DNA of 64,000 bases from JBBIRG01 sp964410965 (GCA_964410965.1 CAYPIY010000002.1:62001-126000), one strand, 5' to 3'; shown: positions 1 through 8,218, counted from the stretch's first letter. Translations and numbers: made by a program. Notes: generated by a model not told the origin, from the letters alone.

Positions 1-1206
1 ACTGTCTTCGCAGACTGACCACACGATATTACCGGACAATCCGTCACGAGTTGTATAAGTGCGGAAATTTCCGTCTTTAAGCTGATTCAGTCCCCCGCCG
101 CTGGTACCGATCCATACCGATCCGTGACGGTCTTCGTACACACACCGGACAATGTTATAGGACAATCCCTGACGGGTCGAATACGTAACGCATTTGCTGT
201 CCCGCAGGCGGTTCAATCCTCCTCCATCGGTTCCGATCCAGAGATTCCCCTCATGATCTTCAAGAAATTTCCGGATATGATTATTTGATAACCCGTGACT
301 GACGGTGTAATTTGAAAATGCTCCGTTCACATACCTGGATACGCCGCCCCGGGTTCCGATCCACAGACTACCGTTACGATCTTCAAACAAAGCCGCAACC
401 ATGTCGCTGGGCAGGCCGCTCTTAACGGTTAACGCCGACCATCGCCCGTCCGCAAAACGGTTGAGGCCTCCGCCATAAGTCCCCGCCCATATAATTCCGC
501 TCCGGTCTTCATAACAAACCGCTACGGCATTGTTGGTCAACCCGTTCAAAACCGTGAAGTTTTCGAATCTGCCTTCATAATACCTTGATATGCCGACGTG
601 TGTACCGATCCATAAAGCGCCCCGGCGGTCCTCAATAACGGAACGCACCATATCATGGCATAAACCGTCCCGGGTAGTAAACACCTTAAATTGTCCGTTA
701 ATGAATTTATTAAGCCCGCGGTTTGTCCCGACCCAGAGTGCTCCGTCGCGGTCCTGTACCACGCTCCAGACAAAATCACTGGACAACCCCTCCCGGATTG
801 AATAATTTTGCCAGGCCCCATTCCGGTAACTGATCAATCCTCCGCCGTTGGTGCCGGCCCAGAGCGTTCCATCACGGTCTTCATACAGGCACATGATCCA
901 GTTATGCCGGATCGCGGGAGTGTTTTTTGTGTCGAATATTTCAAAACGGATCCCGTCAAACCTGATCAGGCCTTCCTGAGTGCCAAGCCAAAGATAGTAA
1001 TCCCGGGTCTGAACCATCGTGTAGATTGAATTTTGCGGAAGGCCTTCATTGCTGGTCCATGTCGTCTGGTGAAACTGATGAATGGGTTTACCGGGATCAA
1101 GCGCAAAAAGAAAACCGGCGCTGAATGGCATGCAGCAGCAAATCAATATCCATGATCTGAGATTACATAAAACAAAATCTTCCGGGATCAGGCGTAAAAA
1201 CCTCAT
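1..1206 (-). CDS. Two-component-regulator-propeller sensor, N-terminal part (truncated by window edge)
   Basis: The frame is open from an ATG at 1206 to the window edge (402 codons), so only the N-terminal sensor part is present. After a short N-terminal hydrophobic segment (about residues 19-35) come repeated units of the form W-T-S-N-E-G-L-P then I-Y-x-M, and L-Y-E-D-R-D-G-T-L-W-x-G-T. These are the Reg_prop blades of periplasmic seven-bladed propellers found in BACON/Y_Y_Y hybrid sensors. The C-terminal Y_Y_Y and output domains (kinase, GGDEF or HTH) lie outside, so the output is unknown. The gene starts 14 bp after the desaturase stop and probably shares its transcript. No clear Shine-Dalgarno is seen. 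The closest relative in the window is the propeller kinase at 14737-18096. Confidence 0.85.
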   Translation of the reverse strand, partial: MRFLRLIPEDFVLCNLRSWILICCCMPFSAGFLFALDPGKPIHQFHQTTWTSNEGLPQNSIYTMVQTRDYYLWLGTQEGLIRFDGIRFEIFDTKNTPAIRHNWIMCLYEDRDGTLWAGTNGGGLISYRNGAWQNYSIREGLSSDFVWSVVQDRDGALWVGTNRGLNKFINGQFKVFTTRDGLCHDMVRSVIEDRRGALWIGTHVGISRYYEGRFENFTVLNGLTNNAVAVCYEDRSGIIWAGTYGGGLNRFADGRWSALTVKSGLPSDMVAALFEDRNGSLWIGTRGGVSRYVNGAFSNYTVSHGLSNNHIRKFLEDHEGNLWIGTDGGGLNRLRDSKCVTYSTRQGLSYNIVRCVYEDRHGSVWIGTSGGGLNQLKDGNFRTYTTRDGLSGNIVWSVCEDS

Positions 1207-1220
1207 GAAGCGGACATTTG

Positions 1221-1964
1221 TTAAACGATTTGACGTTTTCTGAGCGTTATGATTTTCAGGAAATGCAGGCATAATACGATCCAGTAACAGGGGTCAATCT
1301 CGAACCATTTGCGGGCAAAATTGGGATTATTGGGATCTTTGTGATGATTGTTCTGGAACAGCTCACCCAACAGAAAAACATCCCAGAAAAAAGAGTTCCG
1401 TGATTTATCATGGTTATCATAATTCTGATAGCCGTATTTGTGACCGGACCAGTTCACAATCGCGCCGTGTAAGGGACCCATAACGAAATGCAGAGGAAGG
1501 AAAACATACAGCCATTCACTTCCGGCGCGTACAATATAGTAATAAACGGCGAAATACAACACAACCCATAGAATACGGACGATCCAGTTGTCAGCCAATT
1601 TGTCAAGAAACGGCCATTCGGGAACAGCCGCACTGAATGCTTTTTCGGGTTCAATACGGTTTTTCAGATAATCCATATACGTCCGGTAAGTCTTCAGCAT
1701 CATGTCGAAAATATTCTTTGAAAAATGCGGCGAATGAGGATCTTTCGGGGTATCGCTGTAGGCGTGATGCATACGGTGAAGAATCGCGTAAGCCCGCGGA
1801 TTTAAATAGGACGACCCCTGGGACACAAACGTGAGAAGATGAAAAAATTTCTCCCAGAATCCGTTTAATAAAAACATCTTATGCGCCGCGTACCTGTGCA
1901 GATAAAACGTCTGCATAAACAATGACAGTAACCAATGCCCCGCAATAAAAAGCGAAACCGCCAT
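1221..1964 (-). CDS. Membrane fatty acid (acyl-CoA type) desaturase
   Basis: Predicted integral-membrane di-iron desaturase that would introduce a double bond into fatty acyl chains, tuning membrane fluidity. The three histidine clusters of the family are present: HRYAAH (about residues 23-28), HRMHH (63-67) and QNNHH (204-208), with an extra HKYG around 175. Hydrophobic segments lie at about 1-20, 130-147 and 151-165. At 247 residues it is short compared with eukaryotic delta-9 desaturases but normal for compact bacterial ones. The ATG at 1964 has no ribosome-binding site and sits 6 nt after a -10-like element, so the mRNA may be leaderless. Substrate and double-bond position cannot be read from the sequence. 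Confidence 0.9.
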   Translation of the reverse strand: MAVSLFIAGHWLLSLFMQTFYLHRYAAHKMFLLNGFWEKFFHLLTFVSQGSSYLNPRAYAILHRMHHAYSDTPKDPHSPHFSKNIFDMMLKTYRTYMDYLKNRIEPEKAFSAAVPEWPFLDKLADNWIVRILWVVLYFAVYYYIVRAGSEWLYVFLPLHFVMGPLHGAIVNWSGHKYGYQNYDNHDKSRNSFFWDVFLLGELFQNNHHKDPNNPNFARKWFEIDPCYWIVLCLHFLKIITLRKRQIV

Positions 1965-1970
1965 ACCGCA

Positions 1971-1998
1971 ATCTTACTTTAGATTAGTTAAATGTCAA
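1971..1998 (-). promoter_or_regulatory. Sigma70-like promoter of the desaturase gene
   Basis: On the minus strand TTGACA (1998-1993) is followed after 16 nt by TAAGAT (1976-1971). The predicted transcription start falls at or next to the ATG at 1964, which would make the desaturase mRNA leaderless and explain the missing Shine-Dalgarno. Confidence 0.55.
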
Positions 1999-2019
1999 AA
2001 CATCGAAATAATATAATCT

Positions 2020-2283
2020 TTACCGTGAATCAGGATCGACTTCTTCTTCTTCCGCGATTTCATCCAGCTCTTGAATATAAGCCAGCGTTTCCCTGGCTTC
2101 TTTCTCGTCTATGATATTGAGAGCAAATCCCACATGGACGATCACATAATCCCCGGTTTTCGCCTCGGGCACATACGCCAGGCTGACTTCCTTGATGACA
2201 CCGCTGAAACTGACACGAGCGGTGCGTGTCATGGAATCCTCTCCCTGTATGCTGATAATTTGTCCGGGAACAGCAAGGCACAT
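2020..2283 (-). CDS. hypC: HypC/HybG/HupF-family [NiFe]-hydrogenase maturation chaperone
   Basis: Small (87-residue) chaperone that in known systems passes the Fe(CN)2CO group from HypD to the large subunit of [NiFe]-hydrogenase. The N-terminus reads M-C-L-A-V-P-G-Q, the family signature, with the essential Cys at position 2. A longer reading from the ATG at 2289 (M-H-M-C) would bury this Cys. The ATG at 2283 has AAGGA nine bases upstream and is preferred. The C-terminus is acidic (E-E-E-E), which is common. No other hyp gene or hydrogenase subunit lies in the window, so this copy is isolated from its partners. Confidence 0.9.
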   Translation of the reverse strand: MCLAVPGQIISIQGEDSMTRTARVSFSGVIKEVSLAYVPEAKTGDYVIVHVGFALNIIDEKEARETLAYIQELDEIAEEEEVDPDSR

Positions 2284-2401
2284 GTGCATCTTTCCTTGTA
2301 AATTACAAATCGGTTACAAAATAAACATTTTAAAATAAAAGAAAAAGATAAATTTAGTTTTCCTTCCCGGATATCACTTCTACGCTTCCGTCATATGGCA
2401 A

Positions 2402-2439
2402 ATAAAAACCGGACAAACAAACAGATGTTTATCCGGTTG
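2402..2439 (-). terminator. Rho-independent terminator after pstS
   Basis: On the minus strand AACCGGA-T-AAACA pairs with TGTTT-G-TCCGGTT and is followed by TTTATTT. It begins about 19 bp past the pstS stop and should end the porin-pstS transcript. Confidence 0.8.
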
Positions 2440-2457
2440 GACTCTATGTGCAATAAT

Positions 2458-3291
2458 TTAACGGATTGGGAAATATCCGACTTTTGATACGACAGCCTGT
2501 CCGGCATCGCTAAGAACCCAGTCAATAAAGGTTTTAATAGCGCCCGTCGGTTTGCTTCGTGTGTACATATACAGGAAACGTGTGATCGGGTAATTCCCCG
2601 ATTTGATATTTTCAAGCGTCGGTTCATACGCTGTGGAAGAAGAGCTTTTCTTTACTGCAATACTGCGAATTCCCTTGCTGTAAGCCGCTCCGCCGTAACC
2701 GATACCGTTCTTGTCCTTCGCGACCGCGTTCACGACTGATGCTGTGCCCGGCATACTCTGGCAGGTCGCCGCGTAATCCGCGCCTCCCAATACGTTATCC
2801 TTGAAATACACGTACGTTCCGGAATTATTCTCACGCGTGTAGAGAATGATCTTCGCGTCATTTCCGCCGACGTCTTTCCAGTTCGTGATTTTACCCGTAT
2901 AAATCTGCCTGAGCTGATCGATAGAGAGTTCCTTCACGGGGTTACTCTCGTGAACATATACTGACAAACCGTCGCGGGCGACCTTGATTTCCACGCCGAG
3001 CGTATTATAACGTTGTTTCAGTTTTTCCTTTTCACTCTGTTTCATCGGTCGTGAAGAATTGCAGATATCCGTGGTGCCGTTGATCAGCGCTGAAATGCCC
3101 GTACCCGAACCGCCGCCGGTAACCTGGATAGTGACGTCCGGGTGTTCGTTCATGTAGATTTCAGCCCAGCGCTGGGCCAGGATCACCATCGTATCAGACC
3201 CTTTGATCGTGATGGTTTCATTCGCTGGACGGAATCCAAACACGGCGAGGCCAGCTATAATGACCGTCAGCATCATGATTATTTTTTTCAT
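2458..3291 (-). CDS. pstS: Phosphate ABC transporter substrate-binding protein (PstS family)
   Basis: Periplasmic phosphate-binding protein of the type II periplasmic-binding fold, 277 residues with a signal peptide (about 1-22, MKKIIMMLTVIIAG). Ligand-loop motifs are visible: IKGSDTM near residue 30, GGGSGTG near 60 and R-E-N-N-S-G-T-Y near 155, which contact phosphate in PstS. It lies 34 bp downstream of the phosphate-type porin, has its own AAGGAAG ribosome-binding site and is followed by a strong terminator, so the two genes form one unit. The pstCAB permease and ATPase genes are not in the window. Specificity for phosphate over another oxyanion is inferred from the family and the porin neighbour. 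Confidence 0.92.
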   Translation of the reverse strand: MKKIIMMLTVIIAGLAVFGFRPANETITIKGSDTMVILAQRWAEIYMNEHPDVTIQVTGGGSGTGISALINGTTDICNSSRPMKQSEKEKLKQRYNTLGVEIKVARDGLSVYVHESNPVKELSIDQLRQIYTGKITNWKDVGGNDAKIILYTRENNSGTYVYFKDNVLGGADYAATCQSMPGTASVVNAVAKDKNGIGYGGAAYSKGIRSIAVKKSSSSTAYEPTLENIKSGNYPITRFLYMYTRSKPTGAIKTFIDWVLSDAGQAVVSKVGYFPIR

Positions 3292-3325
3292 TGTCGCTTC
3301 CTTTTTTATTTATTAATTCGTTCAA

Positions 3326-4687
3326 TTAAAATTTATACTGAATACGGAACGTGAATACATTGTCCTTCAGGTCTTTGGTATAGCGGTTTAACGAACCTGT
3401 GGATGATTTATTCACTTTTTCATTGGCGACGATGTCGTAATAGGCGACAAATTTGACATTGGAATCCCAGTGATAAATCCAGCCGATTCCCAGCGTGCTG
3501 AACGCCACGTCGGTCGCGGTTAATTTACGTCCGGAAATATTCGTTGTGGTCGCGCCGATATCCTTGCCTTTTACGTCCGTGTTTGGATCAAGAACATCGT
3601 ATTTAAGTACGAACTGGTTTTTCAATCCGAAGTTCTGAATATAAGTTACGTACCAACCCTGGAATTTACGTTTATAAAGAGGTGTTACAGTTCCGCCACG
3701 AGCATTATTATAGAAACTGCCCGAAGAAGCTGTCCCGGGCTGATCCCCGGTAATATATTCGCCGCGCAGGGAGAATCCTCCGAGCCATTCAACAGGAATG
3801 TCATAGTAGATCTGCATGTCCATGCCGACATAGGTTCTGTCAAACTTACCCAAAGTGTCGGTTATGGTAGAATCAGTCATGAATGTTTTGCTGGTTTTAT
3901 CTATAGAATAAACAGCGCGGGAGTTACTTGTCACTTTGCCTTTATACAAAGATAATCCGCCGTCGATAGACAGATTCTGTTCCTGGAACGGAGCGGTAAA
4001 TCCTAAGCGACCGATGAAGTCTTTGTTGCGGTCATTTTCATTCGCCGTATTGAGAACGCCATTGAAAAATCCGCCTTTGAAATTGAAGTGGCTGAGAAAA
4101 CCTTTTTCAGTCTGAACGCCAAGCTGCATACCGATTTCCCGTTCACCGGGGAATAACGTCTGAAACACGCGGGAACGCTCAGGTGACTCGCGCATGCTGG
4201 AGGAATAGCCTATTTCAAAACCGAAAGGTCGGTCAAAAATACCGCTGGTTAATGTAAATGTCTTAAGCCAGGGTTCGGTAACTTTGATGTAGGCGTCCTT
4301 AATTCCTACGCCGTTTTGCGTCACGTCAAGCTGAAGAACATATTCGGTCAGTTTACCGGAATAAGCCGCTTTCAAACGACCGCGGCGCACCGCGAAACGG
4401 TCGCGAACATTATTCGGAAACGCGCCTCCGGCAAAATTTCCAACATTATACCCCGTGTTACCGGACGTATCTGCCCACTGATACTGGGTCTGTATGTAAC
4501 CAGAAAGTTTGATCTTGCTCAGGGCGTCCAGTGTTGTTTTCATTTCAATCATCGTTTCATTAATACCGTCAACCTGGCCTTTCAAGCCTGACAATTGCTC
4601 ATCTGCGCAACCGCCGGTTTCGTCCTGTGCAAAAATTGCGGTTAAGGGTACGTAAAATAGCGCCAGTAGGATAAATAAACGCTTCAT
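3326..4687 (-). CDS. Phosphate-selective porin O/P family outer-membrane protein
   Basis: A 453-residue outer-membrane beta-barrel with a signal peptide (about 1-20, ending AIFAQ), a short helical, probably trimer-forming coiled coil (about 30-57, G-Q-V-D-G-I-N-E-T-M), then amphipathic strands beginning at K-L-S-G-Y-I-Q-T-Q-Y-Q-W. The chain ends in a C-terminal aromatic (F-R-I-Q-Y-K-F), as needed for BAM-dependent assembly. The layout matches OprP/OprO-type porins, which let phosphate or polyphosphate across the outer membrane. Good Shine-Dalgarno (GGAGG) before the ATG. An array of three 11-bp-spaced T-A-A-C-A repeats lies 60-87 bp upstream, consistent with control by a PhoB/PhoP-type regulator. 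pstS follows in the same unit. Confidence 0.9.
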   Translation of the reverse strand: MKRLFILLALFYVPLTAIFAQDETGGCADEQLSGLKGQVDGINETMIEMKTTLDALSKIKLSGYIQTQYQWADTSGNTGYNVGNFAGGAFPNNVRDRFAVRRGRLKAAYSGKLTEYVLQLDVTQNGVGIKDAYIKVTEPWLKTFTLTSGIFDRPFGFEIGYSSSMRESPERSRVFQTLFPGEREIGMQLGVQTEKGFLSHFNFKGGFFNGVLNTANENDRNKDFIGRLGFTAPFQEQNLSIDGGLSLYKGKVTSNSRAVYSIDKTSKTFMTDSTITDTLGKFDRTYVGMDMQIYYDIPVEWLGGFSLRGEYITGDQPGTASSGSFYNNARGGTVTPLYKRKFQGWYVTYIQNFGLKNQFVLKYDVLDPNTDVKGKDIGATTTNISGRKLTATDVAFSTLGIGWIYHWDSNVKFVAYYDIVANEKVNKSSTGSLNRYTKDLKDNVFTFRIQYKF

Positions 4688-4746
4688 GGAATAACCTCCA
4701 GGGTTGTTATAAAAAAATTAATTACGTCACAAAAATACATTCTGTT

Positions 4747-4774
4747 TGTTAGAAGAATGTTAAATGATTGTTAT
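4747..4774 (-). promoter_or_regulatory. Pho-box-like array: three direct repeats with an exact 11-bp period
   Basis: Read on the minus strand, ATAACA (4774-4769), TTAACA (4763-4758) and CTAACA (4752-4747) are separated by exactly 5 nt. This spacing and sequence match the PhoP boxes described for Bacillus (TTAACA-like hexamers, 11-bp period) and the general direct-repeat design of PhoB boxes. It precedes the porin-pstS unit. A possible -10 (TATTTT) lies about 9 nt downstream, as expected where a Pho box replaces the -35. The regulator itself is not in the window. Confidence 0.6.
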
Positions 4775-4803
4775 GATATTAATATCAGCGCTTTGGATTA
4801 TTT

Positions 4804-4926
4804 TCAATAAACAACCGCTTTACATCCTTTAGTCCTGCAACCGGCCATAACCTGTTCAACAGTCATGTCGGCATCTGCGGCGTAATTGGTATATATTAGA
4901 CTTTCAGCGGTAATCGGAGAATTCAC
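4804..4926 (-). CDS. Small 40-residue protein of unknown function
   Basis: GTG-started ORF of 40 codons plus TGA, preceded by AGGAG with six bases of spacing, which is one of the better ribosome-binding sites in this region. The peptide starts V/M-N-S-P-I-T-A-E-S, contains M-T-V-E-Q-V-M-A-G and a two-cysteine motif C-R-T-K-G-C, and ends K-A-V-V-Y. It has no signal peptide or membrane segment, and I do not recognise the family. It lies between the glycosyltransferase stop (100 bp upstream) and the Pho-box array of the porin. Its cysteine pair and balanced composition look like a real protein rather than chance. It could be a metal-binding or redox peptide, or a precursor peptide; nothing in the sequence decides this. 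Confidence 0.55.
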   Translation of the reverse strand: MNSPITAESLIYTNYAADADMTVEQVMAGCRTKGCKAVVY

Positions 4927-5025
4927 AGAAATCTCCTATGATGATATTTGAATTTTACGAGTTTGCGGATAACACCTTAGAATGACCTCGTTAAGCATTC
5001 CAAAGTGAAATACTTTTCAAACGCA

Positions 5026-5796
5026 TTATTGAACTTCACTTAAAACTTGATTTGAAGCCGGTTTGCGGACATCCTTATAGCCCCTGCTGAATGGTTTATG
5101 AAAAAATATATCCCATAAAAAATTCATGACATACCGTCCAAGCTCTGTGAAAAGTCCCTCTTCATAATACCGGCGGGCTGAGGTAAACACATACGCTTTA
5201 TGATAAAAACGGACTTTCCCTTCCCGGCTCATGCGGCGACCGATGTGGGTATCCTCGCTCCAGAATTCCAGCGCGACGTCAAAACCGCCGATTTTATCAA
5301 GCACGGCCTTCCGAAGCGCGAAATTACCGCCATACAGTACCGTCCCTTTCTTCAGAATACGGTTGATGGCTAATTGAACCACAGGAACAACCATCCAGTG
5401 ATAGATCCATAAAATAAGCCTGCCGTACCAGGTCCAGTCATGATATTTATACGGCCCGGACAACGCGACCAATTCCGGATGTTTGGAAAATTTTTGTTCA
5501 ACATAAGAAATCAGATGCTTCGGAATTTTTGTATCGGCGTCGATATAAAATAAAATATCGCCGGAAGCGTTTTTGTTGCCGCATTGCCGGGCGCACGTTA
5601 ACCCTTTTCTGGATTCATTGATAACGTTGACGCCGTCATAACTTCGGGCAATGGCTTCGGTGCGGTCGGTACTAGCGTTATTTACGACGATGACTTCCAA
5701 ATCGCAAGCAGGCTTATCGGCCGCGAGAACCGCTTCAATGCAGGACGCAATTGATATTTCCTCGTTGTAAGCGGGAATGATCACGCTGATTTTCAT
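5026..5796 (-). CDS. Family 2 glycosyltransferase
   Basis: A 256-residue GT-A fold enzyme that transfers a sugar from a nucleotide donor, probably to a lipid or polysaccharide acceptor at the inner membrane. The N-terminus S-V-I-I-P-A-Y-N-E-E is the classic GT2 start. The DxD-type metal site is Y-I-D-A-D-T (about 91-96), and the catalytic-base region is W-S-E-D-T-H-I-G-R-R (about 193-202). A hydrophobic stretch at about 142-160 (W-M-V-V-P-V-V-Q-L-A) suggests membrane association. The acceptor is unknown. A weak pair of T-A-A-C motifs 11 bp apart lies about 150-165 bp upstream (5946-5962), so co-regulation with the phosphate genes is possible but poorly supported. Confidence 0.88.
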   Translation of the reverse strand: MKISVIIPAYNEEISIASCIEAVLAADKPACDLEVIVVNNASTDRTEAIARSYDGVNVINESRKGLTCARQCGNKNASGDILFYIDADTKIPKHLISYVEQKFSKHPELVALSGPYKYHDWTWYGRLILWIYHWMVVPVVQLAINRILKKGTVLYGGNFALRKAVLDKIGGFDVALEFWSEDTHIGRRMSREGKVRFYHKAYVFTSARRYYEEGLFTELGRYVMNFLWDIFFHKPFSRGYKDVRKPASNQVLSEVQ

Positions 5797-6103
5797 GGTT
5801 TTTTTCTTCTTTTATTTAAAATCCGATTTATCAATAAGTATTCTTTCGGGCAACCATCAGTTTCATTCATAATTTCCGGATAAAAATCTGACGTTTCGTC
5901 GCCCGGTTATGTTATACCGGATTTGATACCAGAATATAAAGAAACGGTTAGGTTTTTGTTACGATGTCATTGATGGTATATGAATGACTTATTTAATCAT
6001 TATTATGAATTCATGAAGGCACGAATGATTCTCCCTTAAGCCTCCGATTCATCATACTTTTCGCCTGTGGCATGAAAATCTTCTTCGATTATTACATAAT
6101 AGA
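5797..6103. other. Intergenic region upstream of the glycosyltransferase
   Basis: About 300 bp without a convincing gene. On the minus strand GTAACA and CTAACC stand 11 bp apart (5962-5946), a weak echo of the Pho-like array at 4747-4774. Two very short ORFs occur but have poor or no ribosome-binding sites. Presumably this holds the leader and promoter of the glycosyltransferase gene. Confidence 0.4.
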
Positions 6104-6126
6104 AAGACCGGCATTGAGCCGGTCTT
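6104..6126 (-). terminator. Terminator of the DUF3078 gene
   Basis: Perfect 9-bp stem AAGACCGGC / GCCGGTCTT with a 5-nt loop, followed on the minus strand by a T-rich tract (TTTCTATTAT). It lies 35 bp beyond the stop of the minus-strand gene at 6161. Confidence 0.75.
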
Positions 6127-6160
6127 GAGAATAACGCGATAACGGATTGTATGACAGATT

Positions 6161-7018
6161 TCAGAATTTGTATAAAACGCCTACGGCGATCACTTCCTTC
6201 AGCTGGATCTTCGCTTTCCCGTCGGTATCCTTGATATCATTATCATAAAGCAACTGGGCATTGATGCTTGAACTGACGTATTTGTTGACCTTCATGATCA
6301 GCATGTTGTCCCAAAGCACGTCGACGTACTTGATGTTGTTATATGCGCCGAACAAATTCAGCTTGGACTGAAAATCGATGCCTTCCATTACATTGCGCTT
6401 ATACTGGCTGTTGATAAGCCAGCCAAGTTCGGCCTTGACGGTCTTACCGGAATCGACGCCGAATGCCCCCGCGTCCGACAGCATGTCATCATTAACAAAG
6501 GTCAGCTTGCCGGTAATGGGAGAAACAAGAGCGTAGAAATTATCATTCGGCTTGTACTCGCCGCCTGCAGAAAGGGTCAGGTAACCCGGCGCCATGAGCT
6601 TGGATATGACCTGTTTCGGCGACTTGCTGTAATCATAACCGCTGGTCATCTGCGTGCGAAGTTCCGCGAAGGCGCTGTATTTCCAGTATTGCACGAATTC
6701 CCTGCCCCATTTCGACGTCAGGATGAACTTGTCATCGCTTTTCCGGAACGGGATGTCGCCCTGCTTTACAAGCCCGTACCCGATTTCAAGGGAATTATCC
6801 CAGCTGACTTTGTCTTTTTTGTAATTGGCAAACAGTGAAACCAGCGTGCTGAACGCGATGGAATTCTCGCCGCCCGCCGCCCAGTTTTTCAGAGCAACCT
6901 GGTTGATATTCAGTCCGAGAGCTCCCCCGGTTTTCCATGTTTGGGCAGAATCCTGCGCTACGGCAACCCGGCAAGATAATACGGACAGAATGATCATCAT
7001 AATACAGAAACGTTTCAT
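6161..7018 (-). CDS. DUF3078-family outer-membrane protein
   Basis: A 285-residue exported protein with signal peptide (about 1-21, ending VAVAQ) and the family start W-K-T-G-G-A-L-G-L-N-I-N-Q-V-A-L-K-N-W-A-A-G-G, typical of DUF3078 proteins of Bacteroidetes and relatives. The alternating polar/aromatic pattern and the terminal V-G-V-L-Y-K-F indicate a beta-barrel in the outer membrane. The frame is open upstream to 7147, but the ATG at 7018 has GGGAG in front and a clean signal peptide, so it is chosen. Function is unknown. It is transcribed divergently from mnmA across a 120-bp gap. Confidence 0.85.
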   Translation of the reverse strand: MKRFCIMMIILSVLSCRVAVAQDSAQTWKTGGALGLNINQVALKNWAAGGENSIAFSTLVSLFANYKKDKVSWDNSLEIGYGLVKQGDIPFRKSDDKFILTSKWGREFVQYWKYSAFAELRTQMTSGYDYSKSPKQVISKLMAPGYLTLSAGGEYKPNDNFYALVSPITGKLTFVNDDMLSDAGAFGVDSGKTVKAELGWLINSQYKRNVMEGIDFQSKLNLFGAYNNIKYVDVLWDNMLIMKVNKYVSSSINAQLLYDNDIKDTDGKAKIQLKEVIAVGVLYKF

Positions 7019-7138
7019 TTCATAACTCCCTGTTAGTGAACTTAAAGATTGACTGTTTATGTTCTGACTTACAAACCGCCAAACAATTTCCTTTATTTTT
7101 ATCCAAGAATCAATATTTTTCTGAAAAAGGACGGATGA

Positions 7139-8218
7139 ATGGATCAAAACAAATCGGTTATCCTCGGAATGAGCGGCGGGGTGGACAGTTCTGTATCCGC
7201 CTTCCTGCTAAAAAAAGCCGGATACCGCGTGACCGGCATGACAATGAAATTATGGAATGAACATGACCCATCATTCCCCGGTTCTCCTGCAGCGGTTGAA
7301 TCCGCCCGTGCCGTGTGCGATCAGATCGGAATTGAACATCAGGTATGGAATCTGACGGATATTTTTTCCCGAACGGTGATTGATTATTTCGAAAAAGAAT
7401 ATCTCGCGGGCAGAACCCCGAATCCCTGCGTGCACTGCAACCGGTTCATTAAATGGGGGGAGGTGATCAGGCGGGCAAAATCCATGAATGCGGATCATGT
7501 GGCGACAGGACACTATGTCCGTTCAGGCCTGAATCAGAAAAGCATGAGATATGAAATCCGGAAAGGAACTGATCCGAAAAAGGATCAGTCGTACGTTTTG
7601 TGGGGCTTATCCCAGGAAGCCCTGTCGATGGCTCTTTTTCCGCTGGGAAACCAGACCAAGGAACAGGTCCGGCAGATTGCAGGGGAACTCGGGCTGGTTT
7701 CCGCGGAAAGCAGGGAAAGCCAGGAAATTTGTTTCATTCCCGGCGATGATTACAGTTTGTTCCTGAAAAACCGGATTCCTGAAACGCGCAATCTCGGAGG
7801 ATTGGTCCTTACTTCGGACGGCCGGGAAGTGGGACGGCATGAAGGATTCCTTTTTTATACCATCGGCCAGCGCCGCGGCGTCGGGATCGCGATGAATCAG
7901 CCGGTTTATGTTACCTCGATTGACGCGGATTCCCGGACGATCACGGTCGGCCCCAAAACGGATCTTTTTGCCAGAGGGCTAATCGCGCGTTCAGCCAATT
8001 TCATTCCCTTCGGAACTCTGAAAGAGCCGATAAAAGTGAATGCAAAAATCCGGTACAACGATCCCGGGCATCCGGCTACGATCACGCAAACCGGCTTGGA
8101 TTCAATTGAACTTATGTTTGACGAACCCCAAAAAGCTATTACACCGGGCCAATCGGCTGTGTTTTACAGTGACGACCTTCTGATCGGAGGAGGAATTATT
8201 GAACGGCCGTTAAAATAA
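7139..8218 (+). CDS. mnmA: tRNA-specific 2-thiouridylase MnmA
   Basis: Cytoplasmic enzyme that makes 2-thiouridine at the wobble position 34 of tRNA-Lys, -Glu and -Gln using sulfur relayed from a cysteine desulfurase. The ATP-pyrophosphatase P-loop is G-M-S-G-G-V-D-S-S (about 10-18). The two catalytic cysteines are C97 in N-P-C-V-H-C-N and C198 in E-I-C-F-I-P. The conserved G-Q-R-R-G segment lies near 247. The length of 359 residues is normal. The ATG at 7139 has AAGGA 7 bp upstream; another ATG four bases earlier is out of frame. Confidence 0.96.
   Translation: MDQNKSVILGMSGGVDSSVSAFLLKKAGYRVTGMTMKLWNEHDPSFPGSPAAVESARAVCDQIGIEHQVWNLTDIFSRTVIDYFEKEYLAGRTPNPCVHCNRFIKWGEVIRRAKSMNADHVATGHYVRSGLNQKSMRYEIRKGTDPKKDQSYVLWGLSQEALSMALFPLGNQTKEQVRQIAGELGLVSAESRESQEICFIPGDDYSLFLKNRIPETRNLGGLVLTSDGREVGRHEGFLFYTIGQRRGVGIAMNQPVYVTSIDADSRTITVGPKTDLFARGLIARSANFIPFGTLKEPIKVNAKIRYNDPGHPATITQTGLDSIELMFDEPQKAITPGQSAVFYSDDLLIGGGIIERPLK

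Noticed and set aside
1..1206. Possible pseudogene, because no complete gene is visible
   Set aside because: The frame is open without stops from the ATG at 1206 to the window edge, so it is truncated by the window, not broken.
5800..5880. 25-codon minus-strand frame ending at the glycosyltransferase start
   Set aside because: Only a weak site precedes its ATG, and the peptide is basic low-complexity at the end; considered chance.
7049..7077. TTGACT as a promoter for mnmA
   Set aside because: The best -10 (TACAAA) is only 15 nt away and other spacings give no match, so it is not listed.
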